A stretch of DNA of 64,000 nt from Arthrobacter sp. S39 (GCF_004320525.1 NZ_SIHX01000007.1:204927-268926), one strand, 5' to 3'. Shown: positions 1-8,902, counted from the first letter of the stretch. Program-made: numbers and translations. The notes: generated by a model not told the origin, from the letters alone.

Positions 1-760
1 CGTCTTCCAGGGCTGCGAGCCATTCCTCGTAGGAGTCGCCGATCTTTTCCTGCCCGGCGGGGATGCCGCCCAGCATGTCGACGACGGCGGCCAGCTGGGG
101 GCCGAACGTGTCACGGACCTGCCCGGGCGCCGGCATCCCGTGGGTCACCACCTCGGATCCGGTCAGCAGCAGTTTCACGACGGGTTTGCCCTGCACCAGC
201 AGGTCGTCGTGGCCGGCCAGGGCCGCCACTGCCAGGTGCGCAGGATTGAGGGTGGCTCCTGCCTTGACCAGGACGTCGCCCAGGGATGCTTCCTCGCCGG
301 CTTTCCTGATGTGCTGGCCGTTTTTCGGTTCGCCGGGGCGTGCGCCGCCGCCGACCATCAGGACGGGCAGCCCGTCGTCGTCCTTGCCCAGGACCGCGCT
401 CTCGCTGCGGAGTACGGCTTTGGCGCCAGCCGGTATCAGCCCGCCGGTGACGATGGTGCTGGCCTCGTGCGGCGCCAGCCGCTGGCCGGCCTCTGCCAGG
501 ATCCAGGGGCCGGTGCCGTTGACCGCCCAGCCGTCCATGGCGGACGAGGCGTAGTGCGGCATGTCCTGGAGCGCCGTGATGTCCCCGGCAAGGGTCCGGC
601 CAAGGGCCTGCTGCAACGGGACCCGCCCGGCCGGTATCGGTTCGGCGCAGCCGAAGGCGGCCTGCCGGGCTTCCTCCCAGGTGTGGGCCACGTGCCTGGC
701 GGGTTCGTCCTGTGTGTCCTGCTTGGGTGCGTCGTCGTTGTCGCCGGGGGCAGCCGTCAT
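1..760 (-). CDS. moeA: Molybdopterin molybdenumtransferase MoeA (3' end cut off by window edge)
   Basis: MoeA inserts molybdate into adenylylated molybdopterin, the last step in making molybdenum cofactor, in the cytoplasm. About 253 N-terminal residues are visible of the roughly 400 usual for the family. Supporting motifs are SSAMDGWA at about 72-79, VTGGLIPAGA at about 104-113, TGSEV at 200-204 and RDTFGPQL near 216-223. The ATG at 758-760 overlaps the stop of the upstream DUF6457 gene by four bases (ATGA), so the two are probably translationally coupled. With mobA upstream this forms a cofactor cluster; a likely user is the sulfite-oxidase-like enzyme at 50.7-51.3 kb. The reading frame is open to the window edge. 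Confidence 0.93.
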   Translation of the reverse strand, partial: MTAAPGDNDDAPKQDTQDEPARHVAHTWEEARQAAFGCAEPIPAGRVPLQQALGRTLAGDITALQDMPHYASSAMDGWAVNGTGPWILAEAGQRLAPHEASTIVTGGLIPAGAKAVLRSESAVLGKDDDGLPVLMVGGGARPGEPKNGQHIRKAGEEASLGDVLVKAGATLNPAHLAVAALAGHDDLLVQGKPVVKLLLTGSEVVTHGMPAPGQVRDTFGPQLAAVVDMLGGIPAGQEKIGDSYEEWLAALED

Positions 761-1050
761 TCGCCGGGGGTCCCGGCGGAGGCAGAATCGTAGTCCGCGG
801 CCAGGGTGCGGGCCACGTCCATGGCCGCCGACATGGAGGCGGCATCCGTTGCCTGGCCCGAGCCTGTGGCAAGTCCTGCGGCAAAGCCCGCAATAAAGGT
901 GGTCAGCGGCGCGGCCGGCCGAACCACGGAATGCGCAGCCACTCCGGCAAGCGAAAGGATGGCATTAACGTCTATCTGGACGTCTTCGAGCTCGTAGGCC
1001 TGAAGGAGCGCCCTGCACCATTCTTCCAGCGTCTCATCCTGGCTCTTCAC
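757..1050 (-). CDS. DUF6457 domain protein in the molybdenum cofactor cluster
   Basis: A 97-residue acidic cytoplasmic protein with a GTG start. Its opening (SQDETLEEWCRALLQAYEL) and helical, Ala-rich body match the DUF6457 family, which has no assigned biochemical function. It lies between mobA (46-base gap) and moeA (four-base overlap), so it is almost certainly co-transcribed with both. That position suggests an accessory role in molybdenum cofactor biosynthesis or delivery, which is inference from context only. I see no membrane segment or metal-binding cysteine pattern. Confidence 0.8.
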   Translation of the reverse strand: MKSQDETLEEWCRALLQAYELEDVQIDVNAILSLAGVAAHSVVRPAAPLTTFIAGFAAGLATGSGQATDAASMSAAMDVARTLAADYDSASAGTPGE

Positions 1051-1096
1051 TGACTGCCTCCCAATTCAACTGCGGCCACGCAGGTCCGGAACCTGG

Positions 1097-1708
1097 TCAT
1101 GGTTCCCGGCCGGCCACTCCAAGCGCGGCGGCATCATCCCAGGTATCCACGTCATCCGTGGAGCCTGCCGGGACGGTGACAAGCTGCACGTCCAGCCTAG
1201 CAAGGAGAGCGGACACGGAGCCGTTCATTAAGGCACCGCGGGAGACGAGGTCCTGCACCGAACGCTGCAGGGCCGCGGTGCTGTAGAAGCCCACGAGGGG
1301 CTGGCGGTGTCCGTCCGGCGAGACGGCCATGGCGCCGTCGCCGGGCCGAAGGGCCAAACGAAGGGCCTCAACCGCCACGCCCACGTTCGGCATGTCGCAG
1401 GCCAGCAGCAGGGTGAAGGGCGGACGCGGCCCGGCCGTTCCACTGACCGCGGCCAGCCCCGCAGCGATTGCCGACGCCGGCCCGGCAAACGGCGGTTCCT
1501 CCCGGCAGGTGATCACGCCCCCGGGCAACAGGCCCGGGTCCGGGCCCACCACCACGACTGACCGCGCGCCTGCCGCCGCGGCCAGGGACCGTTGAAGGAG
1601 GGTGGCGCCGCCGTACGTCAGCGCCTGCTTGGGCACGCCACCCAGCCGCGACGAGCGGCCACCCGCCAGGACGACGGCGTCGAATTCGAAGGCATCAGAA
1701 AGCACCAT
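1097..1708 (-). CDS. mobA: Molybdenum cofactor guanylyltransferase-like NTP transferase (MobA family)
   Basis: A 203-residue nucleotidyltransferase expected to attach a nucleotide to Mo-molybdopterin. The N-terminal nucleotide-binding loop LAGGRSSRLGG (14-24) is followed by PK at 26-27, and the acidic metal-binding motif ACDMP lies at 103-107. Length is typical for MobA. The family motif usually has Met before the second Gly and Asp before Lys; here they are Leu and Pro, so related CTP- or GTP-transferases such as MocA are possible. It is followed by DUF6457 and moeA on the same strand, which favours the cofactor role. Confidence 0.85.
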   Translation of the reverse strand: MVLSDAFEFDAVVLAGGRSSRLGGVPKQALTYGGATLLQRSLAAAAGARSVVVVGPDPGLLPGGVITCREEPPFAGPASAIAAGLAAVSGTAGPRPPFTLLLACDMPNVGVAVEALRLALRPGDGAMAVSPDGHRQPLVGFYSTAALQRSVQDLVSRGALMNGSVSALLARLDVQLVTVPAGSTDDVDTWDDAAALGVAGREP

Positions 1709-1738
1709 CCCAGCCTAGCGGGGCCGGGAGGAATTGGT

Positions 1739-2239
1739 TCAGGCAGCTTTTTCAGGCAGGAGGAAAGGGTCCCACGCCGGCGTGGGTTTTTCGAGTTCCT
1801 TGATCTGCCAGATGGTGCCGTGCGGCGGTTCCGGAATGAAACGGAGCTTCCAGCCCATCTCCCCCGGCGTGTGGTCGCCTTTGACGTTATTGCAGCGCAG
1901 GCATGCGGCCACCAGGTTTTCCCAGGAATCGGCGCCGCCGCGGGACTTGGGCTGGACATGGTCGATGGTGTGCGCCGCCTTGCCGCAGTATGCACACCTG
2001 TGCCCGTCCCGGCGCAGCACTCCCCGGCGGCTCACGGCAGTGGACTGGTTGTATCGGGGGCGGATGTAGCGGTTCAGGAGGATCACGGACGGGCGGCCCA
2101 GAATCTCCTGTGGCCCCACTACAGGGTCCTCGCCTTCCGCTACAACGCTTGCCTTCCCTGTGAGCACAAGGACCAGCGCCCGGCGGAAGGTGATTACCGC
2201 CAGCGGTTCATATCCAGCATTCAGAACGAGAGTGCGCAT
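1739..2239 (-). CDS. HNH endonuclease family protein
   Basis: A 166-residue protein with a C-terminal HNH nuclease fold. Zinc-ligand pairs CAYC (82-85) and CLRC (113-116) flank the catalytic stretch DHVQPKSRGG (93-102), with the Asn-rich helix NNVKGD at 117-122. The N-terminal 60 residues (RTLVLNAGYEPLAVITFRRA) match a widespread actinobacterial HNH family of unknown biological role rather than homing or restriction enzymes. It sits 30 bases upstream of mobA on the same strand. No methyltransferase or toxin partner is adjacent, so I would not call it a defence gene. Confidence 0.88.
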   Translation of the reverse strand: MRTLVLNAGYEPLAVITFRRALVLVLTGKASVVAEGEDPVVGPQEILGRPSVILLNRYIRPRYNQSTAVSRRGVLRRDGHRCAYCGKAAHTIDHVQPKSRGGADSWENLVAACLRCNNVKGDHTPGEMGWKLRFIPEPPHGTIWQIKELEKPTPAWDPFLLPEKAA

Positions 2240-2431
2240 GCACTTACCTCTTCACGGCCGCACCCGTCAGGGGCGCGAGGGCCGGCTGCCCTCGGCATGT
2301 CCGGGCTATGGATCGACACCACAAGAGTAAACAAAGAAAGCCGGGATCAGCTAATCCGCAGTTTTGGGGTGTGCCCGTGTCGGGGGTCGGCTGCCGGGCC
2401 CGCGATCCTGAGGGAGCCGTTAAAGCAGAGG

Positions 2432-2452
2432 ACCCCCGCCAATGGCGGGGGC
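2432..2452 (-). terminator. Hairpin downstream of the first NlpC/P60 gene
   Basis: An inverted repeat with arms CCCCCGCCA and TGGCGGGGG lies 25 bases past the stop of the minus-strand NlpC/P60 gene. The T-tract after it is weak, so this is a probable rather than certain intrinsic terminator. The rest of 2240-2476 shows no gene. Confidence 0.6.
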
Positions 2453-2476
2453 CTTTGCGAAGCGTTGCCGTGGAGA

Positions 2477-3220
2477 CTAGCTGACGCGGATGAAAACCGG
2501 GCCGGAGCCGACGTTGGCGCTGAAAACAACAGTCTGGTTGCCGTTGTAGCCGCCGTGCACTGCCTGGCCGTTGCCGGCGTAGACAGCTACGTGGGCAACG
2601 CCCGCGCCGCCATCGGCGTAGTAGATCAGGTCGCCAGGCTGGGCCTCGGCGGCGCTCACGGTCTGCCCCAGGGACAGGTAGCCGGCAGGCCAGTCGTGGA
2701 AGTTGATGCCCACGGCGGCCAGCGCGTTGGTGACCAGCATGGTGCAGTCCTGGTTGACGCCCAGCTGGGCGTAGGCTGCGGACAGGATGGCCTGGCCCTT
2801 GCTGCTGGCGGCAACCGGTGCCTTGGGGGCCACGGCTGCGGCTACCTTGACGGTGGCAACAGCCTGGGCAGCGGGAGCCGGAGCCTCAACGGGCTTGGGA
2901 GCTTCCACGACGGGAGCCGGCGTGGTGGTCACAGCTGGCTTCTCGTAGGAGATGGCAATCGTGGAAGCAGCCGAGATGATGGCCGGAGCGGAAACCTCAA
3001 CCTCAAGGTTGGACGCGGAAGCGGATTCACGCTGAACGTTGGTGTCTGCAGCGTTGGCCGCGATACCACTGGTCAGGACCAGGCCGGAGGCAGCAGCGAT
3101 AACCGCGGCCTGGCGACCCATGCCACCGGCGTTGTCGCCGACGGCCTTGGCAATGACAGCCAGCGAGTTGGTCTTGGTGACCTCCGCGCGGTGCCGTGCA
3201 ACAGTTGCACGTGTAGTCAT
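2477..3220 (-). CDS. Secreted NlpC/P60-like peptidase with an atypical catalytic motif
   Basis: A 247-residue secreted cell-wall peptidase. A cationic N-terminus is followed by a hydrophobic segment (about 36-57) ending in a likely signal cleavage near ANAADT, then a long Ala/Pro-rich linker, then a C40-type domain from about 143. The putative nucleophile is Cys159 in QDCTMLV, not the usual DCSGF; His210 (VAHVAVY) and His222 complete a plausible active site. The N-terminal 60 residues and the TTPAP linker closely resemble the adjacent upstream gene, so the two are tandem duplicates whose catalytic domains diverged. It has no riboswitch of its own in the 133-base gap and may be read through from the upstream gene. 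The ATG has an AGAGAG ribosome site. Confidence 0.87.
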   Translation of the reverse strand: MTTRATVARHRAEVTKTNSLAVIAKAVGDNAGGMGRQAAVIAAASGLVLTSGIAANAADTNVQRESASASNLEVEVSAPAIISAASTIAISYEKPAVTTTPAPVVEAPKPVEAPAPAAQAVATVKVAAAVAPKAPVAASSKGQAILSAAYAQLGVNQDCTMLVTNALAAVGINFHDWPAGYLSLGQTVSAAEAQPGDLIYYADGGAGVAHVAVYAGNGQAVHGGYNGNQTVVFSANVGSGPVFIRVS

Positions 3221-3353
3221 TATTTCTCTCTTTCGTTTTCCTTAGGACCGCACAGGCAGGCCAAGGGCTTTGGGTGCGCCGGCATCTTGGGGGTACGCCG
3301 GCACACCCCGAACGGGGATTTAGCGAAAAGTGTTCTAGCGGAGAGCGGTTCTG

Positions 3354-4079
3354 CTACTTCGCGGTGTAGAAGGATCCGCCGCCGGTGGAGGCCACAGAGT
3401 GCAGCAGCGTTCCCTGTGACGGGTTCAGGGCGCTGATCATCATGCCGTTGCCAACGTAGATGCCTACGTGCGCGCCGCCATTCTGTACAACAAGGTCACC
3501 GGGAGAGGGTGTTGAGGTGGGCGTCATGGCCGTCCACGCATTGACACGCGGAATGCTGATGCCGGCCTGGGCGTAGACCCACTGGGTGAAGCCGGAGCAG
3601 TCCCAGCCGCTGGGAGAGGTGCCGCCCCAGACGTAGGGGTGGCCGATGCCGGTGTAGGCGATGGCTGCCAGGCCGGATGCGGCCGCGGAGGATACCGCGT
3701 CCGTCAGCTTGCTGGCGGTGGTGGCCGTTGCCTCGGAATTGCGTTCCGTGTCAGTGGACTGCGCACGGACCGTTTCGACCTTCGGGGCCGGCGTGGTCTT
3801 GACCACGGGGCGTTCGAAGGAGACGGTGGCCGTGGGGGCAGCGGTGACGGCAAGGGCGGTCTGCGAGCCGGACTCGGTGGATGCGGATACGCCGGCGGTG
3901 GTGTCCGCCGCGTTGGCCGGAAGCCCCATGCTCAGGATCAGACCTGATGCAGCTGCGATGACAGCAGCCTGGCGACCTACGGTCCCGGCATTCGCACTGA
4001 CGGCCTTGGACACGGGGCCCAAAGGGTTGGTGCGAACCGTTTGTGCGCGGTGACGCGCAGAATTATGGCGTGAAGACAC
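3354..4079 (-). CDS. Secreted NlpC/P60 (C40) peptidoglycan endopeptidase
   Basis: A 241-residue peptidoglycan hydrolase. A signal-like segment ends near ANAADT (about 55-60) and is followed by an Ala/Thr-rich linker and a canonical C40 domain from about 136. The nucleophile is Cys161 in WDCSGFTQW, and the catalytic His204 is in GAHVGIY. I chose the GTG at 4077-4079 because a strong GGGAGAGG site lies eight bases upstream; a TTG at 4097 would overlap that site. A c-di-AMP riboswitch ends just upstream, so expression probably falls when c-di-AMP is high. It is the middle of three hydrolase genes on this strand. Confidence 0.91.
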   Translation of the reverse strand: MSSRHNSARHRAQTVRTNPLGPVSKAVSANAGTVGRQAAVIAAASGLILSMGLPANAADTTAGVSASTESGSQTALAVTAAPTATVSFERPVVKTTPAPKVETVRAQSTDTERNSEATATTASKLTDAVSSAAASGLAAIAYTGIGHPYVWGGTSPSGWDCSGFTQWVYAQAGISIPRVNAWTAMTPTSTPSPGDLVVQNGGAHVGIYVGNGMMISALNPSQGTLLHSVASTGGGSFYTAK

Positions 4080-4097
4080 GAAGGTAGCCTCTCCCAA

Positions 4098-4240
4098 TGC
4101 CTACGAGGTGAGCTGTCGGATTCGGATGGGAGTTCACCCGGCCACGCTGCTTCCTAAGAAGCTTTGCGACTTAACCCCAAGGCCAACAGATTTCGAAGGC
4201 CAAAATTGGTTCCCCCGCCCCTGCCAGACGATGTCATGCG
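4098..4240 (-). promoter_or_regulatory. c-di-AMP riboswitch (ydaO-yuaA type) ahead of the NlpC/P60 gene
   Basis: Read on the minus strand, the region contains GGGGGAACC, then GGGTGAAC, and ends in CCGAATCCGACAGCTCACC followed by TCGTAGGC, the hallmark 3' core of the ydaO-yuaA class. In actinobacteria this class characteristically precedes cell-wall hydrolase genes, as here. The 5' boundary is approximate. The rest of the gap to 4393 shows no gene. Confidence 0.88.
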
Positions 4241-4393
4241 AACGGACCTTGAGCGGTGGCAGAGCTAGGCAATCCACTCAAGAACGTCAACTTCGGAAAA
4301 GTTGACGCAAGTTAGACGTTACAGGAGTTCAGATCGAATGTCACATTCAGGTCACGGGATGTCACGCGGATCTGAGAGCCTGCCATCATTTGG

Positions 4394-5218
4394 CTAGAGC
4401 CAGCCGGTGGGGTCAACGACTTCACCGTTGACCTGGACCTCGAAGTGGAGGTGGCAGCCGGTGGAGGCGCCCGTGGTGCCGCTAAGCGCCACAACGTCGC
4501 CGCGGCTGACCGTCTGGCCAACCTTGACGTTGAACGACGAGAGGTGGTTGTACGTGGTTTCCAGGCCGTTGCCGTGATCCACCACCACGCGGTTGCCGCC
4601 ACCGTACTGGTGCCATCCGGCGAAGGTCACGGTGCCGCTGGCCGCCGCCAGGACCGAGGTGCCGCACTGGGCCACGTAGTCCTGGCCGCGGTGGAAGTCG
4701 CCGGTACCGCCGGTGATGGGGCTGACGCGGTAGCCGAACGGGGAGGCGGTAACGAGGCTTGCCAACGGGGCACCCAGGCTGCCTGCGGATGCGGCCCTGG
4801 TGATCGAGCCTGCCGACTGGGCGCTCAGGAGCTGCTTGAGCTTGCCGTCCGGATCACCCTGGGTGACCACGGAGGATCGGCTGAAGTCGATTCTTGCGGC
4901 CGCCTCGGCGGAGATTTCAGGCTGTGGAGCTGCGGAAACAGCCGACGCCTGCTGGCCGGCGTCGGGCGTGGCCAGCACGGGGCTGGTGGCCGGCACCGTG
5001 ACAGTGAGGACCAGGCCGGTGGCCGCGAGGGCAATGCCGGCCTTTTGGCCTACGCCGCTGGCGGCTGCGAAGTCGGTGATCTGCCGGAAGGGGCCCCGGC
5101 GGCGGCGCGCATCGCGCTGTGGATCCCGGGGCCTGTCCGCGGCCACTGCTGCGGCAACGCGGGGCGCTGCTGCGGGGCCCGCCGCACGGCGGCGGCCCCT
5201 GGAATTCTGCATGGTCAA
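4394..5218 (-). CDS. Secreted M23 family metalloendopeptidase
   Basis: A 274-residue zinc-dependent peptidoglycan endopeptidase. A very basic N-terminus (Arg-rich, 8-45) precedes a hydrophobic export segment at about 60-83 and a linker. The LytM/M23 domain starts near 155 and carries zinc ligands His176 and Asp180 (HRGQD) and the HLHFE motif (256-260), with a further His at 225. The start is the TTG at 5216-5218: a GAGAGG site sits eight bases before it, while the ATG six bases further in would be too distant. A c-di-AMP riboswitch lies immediately upstream, so this and the next hydrolase gene answer to the same signal. Confidence 0.91.
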   Translation of the reverse strand: MTMQNSRGRRRAAGPAAAPRVAAAVAADRPRDPQRDARRRRGPFRQITDFAAASGVGQKAGIALAATGLVLTVTVPATSPVLATPDAGQQASAVSAAPQPEISAEAAARIDFSRSSVVTQGDPDGKLKQLLSAQSAGSITRAASAGSLGAPLASLVTASPFGYRVSPITGGTGDFHRGQDYVAQCGTSVLAAASGTVTFAGWHQYGGGNRVVVDHGNGLETTYNHLSSFNVKVGQTVSRGDVVALSGTTGASTGCHLHFEVQVNGEVVDPTGWL

Positions 5219-5234
5219 GAACGGTTCCTCTCTG

Positions 5235-5440
5235 GATAGCCTGCGAAGTTAGCTGTCGGATTCGGGTCAGAGAGTTCAAAGACCCGGTCCGCCGTAAGCA
5301 AGCTTCGGCGCAGAGAGATATCCCGTAGGATCCTTCGCTGGAAGAGGCTTGCTGCTGACGGACTTCACCCCAAGGCGGCCTTGCGACCGCCGGTTGTGGT
5401 TCCCCCGCCTCTGCCAGTTGGTGACTCGTACCCCGATCTG
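5235..5440 (-). promoter_or_regulatory. c-di-AMP riboswitch (ydaO-yuaA type) ahead of the M23 gene
   Basis: On the minus strand the leader contains GGCGGGGGAACC, then TTGGGGTGAAGTCCG, a variable stem region, and CCCGAATCCGACAGCTAAC followed by TTCGCAGGC, the diagnostic 3' end of the ydaO class. It is longer than the riboswitch at 4.1 kb because of an extended internal arm (about 5290-5350). Remaining sequence to 5595 shows only an AT-richer stretch that may hold the promoter. Confidence 0.88.
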
Positions 5441-5595
5441 CTGGCAGAGCTCGGCTCCAGATCAGGTAACGCTTTTGTATCGACGCTTGGCGTTAACTAT
5501 AGGCGATTAAGCCGGACAGTAACAATTCCGTTATCTTTGCGTAAACCCCAACGAATGGGGTAAACACGCCGTTCGGCGCCTCCTGTGGACAGGCG

Positions 5596-6291
5596 TCAGG
5601 CGACGGATACAAATACGTGCGCGGCCACTTCCGGCGGGAGCTCCAGCGCCCCTTCGATCCCGGCAACCCGGACCGAGATGTAGTCGCCCACGCGCTCCAA
5701 CGAGACCGCAGCGCCGGGACGGATCCCGCCCTCGTCGAGCTGGATGAGCAGTTCCGGCTCCACCTGGATCGGTTCCGCCAGCCGGCTGACAACCACGCTG
5801 GAGCCCGGGCCGTAGCCCTTCATCGCTTCGAGGAGATTGATCACGCCGTCCGTAAAGGGCGACGACGCCTGGCCGCCCAAGGCCGCGAGGCCGGGGATGG
5901 GATTGCCATAGGGGGATTCAGTGGGGTGGTTCAGCAGTTCGTAGATGCGCCGCTCGACGCGTTCGCTCATCACGTGCTCCCAGCGGCACGCCTCGTCATG
6001 GACGTAAGCCCAGTCCAGGCCGATGACATCCGCCAGGAGGCGCTCCGCGAGCCGGTGCTTGCGCATGACTTCCGTAGCCCGCTTACGGCCTGCCTCCGTC
6101 AGCTCCAGGTGGCGGTCCCCGGAGACCACCACAAGGCCGTCACGTTCCATCCGGCCGATGGTTTGGGACACCGTGGGCCCGGAGTGCCGGAGCCGCTCGG
6201 CGATGCGTGCGCGAAGAGCAACGATGTTCTCTTCCTCAAGCTCCAAAATGGTCCGAAGATACATCTCCGTGGTATCGATCAGATCCGTCAT
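5596..6291 (-). CDS. ideR: Iron-dependent repressor of the DtxR/IdeR family
   Basis: A 231-residue metal-sensing repressor. An N-terminal winged helix (about 5-65) precedes the metal-binding dimerisation domain and a C-terminal SH3-like domain (about 150-225). The ligands fall at canonical DtxR positions: Met10, Cys102, Glu105 and His106 for the primary site, and His79, Glu83 and His98 for the ancillary site. Cys102 argues for iron sensing rather than the manganese-type MntR. A good DtxR box lies on the start of the siderophore-interacting protein at 26.4 kb. It is divergent from serC. Confidence 0.93.
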   Translation of the reverse strand: MTDLIDTTEMYLRTILELEEENIVALRARIAERLRHSGPTVSQTIGRMERDGLVVVSGDRHLELTEAGRKRATEVMRKHRLAERLLADVIGLDWAYVHDEACRWEHVMSERVERRIYELLNHPTESPYGNPIPGLAALGGQASSPFTDGVINLLEAMKGYGPGSSVVVSRLAEPIQVEPELLIQLDEGGIRPGAAVSLERVGDYISVRVAGIEGALELPPEVAAHVFVSVA

Positions 6292-6482
6292 CCAGCTCAG
6301 CTCCTCGAGCGCAGTACCTTGCGTTGTCCCACCGTATCGCGTACCGACAGCGACGTAGTCCGTTGAAAAGCTTAGCCTATTTTGAGTTTGTCCGGATAAT
6401 TCCTGGGCCGCCGGAGGCTTGTCTCAATGGCTGGACTATGACGGTGCCGGTTCCCGCCCATTCGGCGGTTCAGGCAGAATAA

Positions 6483-7700
<1,218 letters not shown>

Positions 7701-7713
7701 CTCCCCGCCACCT

Positions 7714-7786
7714 CATCGATTGCTCCGCAGGCGCCGTTTTGGGAGCGTTTTGGGAGCGCTAAAGGGCGCTGTTGGAGCAATCGATG
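7714..7786. repeat. Large intergenic inverted repeat downstream of serC
   Basis: Arms CATCGATTGCTCC (7714-7726) and GGAGCAATCGATG (7774-7786) are perfectly complementary, and the 47-base interior contains two tandem copies of TTTTGGGAGCG. The structure resembles a REP-like intergenic element rather than a terminator. A separate terminator follows it. Confidence 0.7.
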
Positions 7787-7813
7787 GGAAGGCGCGGCAG
7801 GGCGTTAACGTTC

Positions 7814-7851
7814 GACGGCGCCGTCCGGGTTTGGTCCCGGGCGGCGCCGTC
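7814..7851. terminator. Bidirectional terminator between serC and the DUF3027 gene
   Basis: Arms GACGGCGCC (7814-7822) and GGCGCCGTC (7843-7851) enclose a further GTCCGGG/CCCGGGC pairing, followed by TGCTGTTTTAC on the plus strand. It serves two convergent genes. Confidence 0.75.
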
Positions 7852-7868
7852 TGCTGTTTTACTCGGAT

Positions 7869-8510
7869 TTACTCGGAGTCTTCGGCGGGCTCTTCGGCGC
7901 CCGGCTCCGCGTCTGCTTCGTCCGCGTCTGCTTCGTCCGTGTCCGGCTCACCGGCGTCAGACTCGTCAGCATCTGCCTCATCCGAGTCAGCCTCTTCCGT
8001 GCCCGGCTCCTCGGCGTCGGATTCTGCCTCGACGTCGACTGCCCTGTACCCGGCGTCCAGCGCTTCCTCGTACCCGGCGTCCAGCGCTTCCTCGTCCTGG
8101 GCGTCCTCGGGGCGTACGCGTTCTGCCCAGGGCACCCACTCGGGGGCAAGGATGGACTCCTCGGACGGCAGCAGGCCAAGCTCGCTGATGGTAACCACCT
8201 TGGAGCGCGAGTTGCGCGTCAGGACGGCGAACCACTGCCACCCCTGGTAACCGGGCAGGCGCGACTCAAAAAGATGAGTCACCAACCGGTCGCCTTCACT
8301 CTTGGCGCCAAGGTGTGTGCCGATGGTGGACGCCGCGGTGATGCCTTCAACGGCGGAGCGGGCCACATCAACCGCTCCGGCAAGGAAGGCATCCGGTTTG
8401 CCGACGCGCCAAACGGGCACACCCGCACGGCGCTTGGTTTCGGCCACGGCGGCCGGGGCGATTACCTGCTCCGTTGCCGTTTGGTCCGGCTGTTCAGCTT
8501 CCGGGTTCAT
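7869..8510 (-). CDS. DUF3027 domain protein with an acidic repetitive tail
   Basis: A 213-residue cytoplasmic protein of the actinobacterial DUF3027 family, function unknown. The conserved part spans about 30-140 (VDVARSAVEGITAAS, LPGYQGWQWFAVL, APEWVPWAERV). The C-terminus is low-complexity and very acidic (Asp, Glu, Ala, Ser). It includes an exact eight-residue tandem duplication, EEALDAGY twice, encoded by a perfect 24-base tandem repeat at 8046-8093. It lies eight bases downstream of the cold-shock gene on the same strand, so the two form a likely operon. Confidence 0.87.
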   Translation of the reverse strand: MNPEAEQPDQTATEQVIAPAAVAETKRRAGVPVWRVGKPDAFLAGAVDVARSAVEGITAASTIGTHLGAKSEGDRLVTHLFESRLPGYQGWQWFAVLTRNSRSKVVTISELGLLPSEESILAPEWVPWAERVRPEDAQDEEALDAGYEEALDAGYRAVDVEAESDAEEPGTEEADSDEADADESDAGEPDTDEADADEADAEPGAEEPAEDSE

Positions 8511-8518
8511 CAGCAGGC

Positions 8519-8902
8519 CTAAACGTCCAGCTCGTCGGCAACCTTACGCAGGGCTGCGGCGATGGCCTTGCCCTTGTTGCCTTCCGGGTACTTGCCGGCG
8601 GACAGCGTGCCGGAGAGGTTGTCCAGCACGCTGACGAGGTCCTGCACCAGGGGTGCAAGGTCCTTGGCACTGGGCCGCTTGGCCTTGGCGATGGACGGTG
8701 TCTTGTCCAGGACGCGGAGGCCCAGGGCCTGTGCGCCCTTGCGGCCATCAGCCACGCCGAACTCCACGCGGGTTCCGGCCTTCAGCTCGGTGACGCCCTC
8801 GGGGAGCGATGATTTGGGCAGGAAAACCTCCTGGCCGTCCTCGCCCGCGAGGAATCCGAAACCTTTTTCCTTGTCATACCACTTGACCTTGCCGGTAGGC
8901 AC
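8519..8902 (-). CDS. Cold-shock domain protein with a C-terminal extension (CspB-like)
   Basis: A 127-residue nucleic-acid-binding protein. The cold-shock fold opens with PTGKVKWYDKEKGFGFL, containing the RNP1-like GFGF and RNP2-like VFLP motifs. A helical extension of about 60 residues follows, as in mycobacterial CspB. The open frame reaches back to a GTG at 8938, but the GTG at 8902 has an AGAAGG site nine bases upstream and gives the family N-terminus MPTGKVKW, so I chose it. The 5' leader contains a two-tier hairpin (8944-8989). It is followed by the DUF3027 gene. Confidence 0.91.
   Translation of the reverse strand: MPTGKVKWYDKEKGFGFLAGEDGQEVFLPKSSLPEGVTELKAGTRVEFGVADGRKGAQALGLRVLDKTPSIAKAKRPSAKDLAPLVQDLVSVLDNLSGTLSAGKYPEGNKGKAIAAALRKVADELDV

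Noticed and set aside
1739..2239. HNH gene as part of a restriction or other defence system
   Set aside because: No methyltransferase, helicase or toxin-antitoxin partner adjoins, and the family is a common stand-alone actinobacterial protein.
1592..3436. A 614-codon plus-strand open frame
   Set aside because: It runs antisense across mobA, the HNH gene and an NlpC/P60 gene, whose frames show clear families; its translation has no recognisable domains and is a high-GC shadow.
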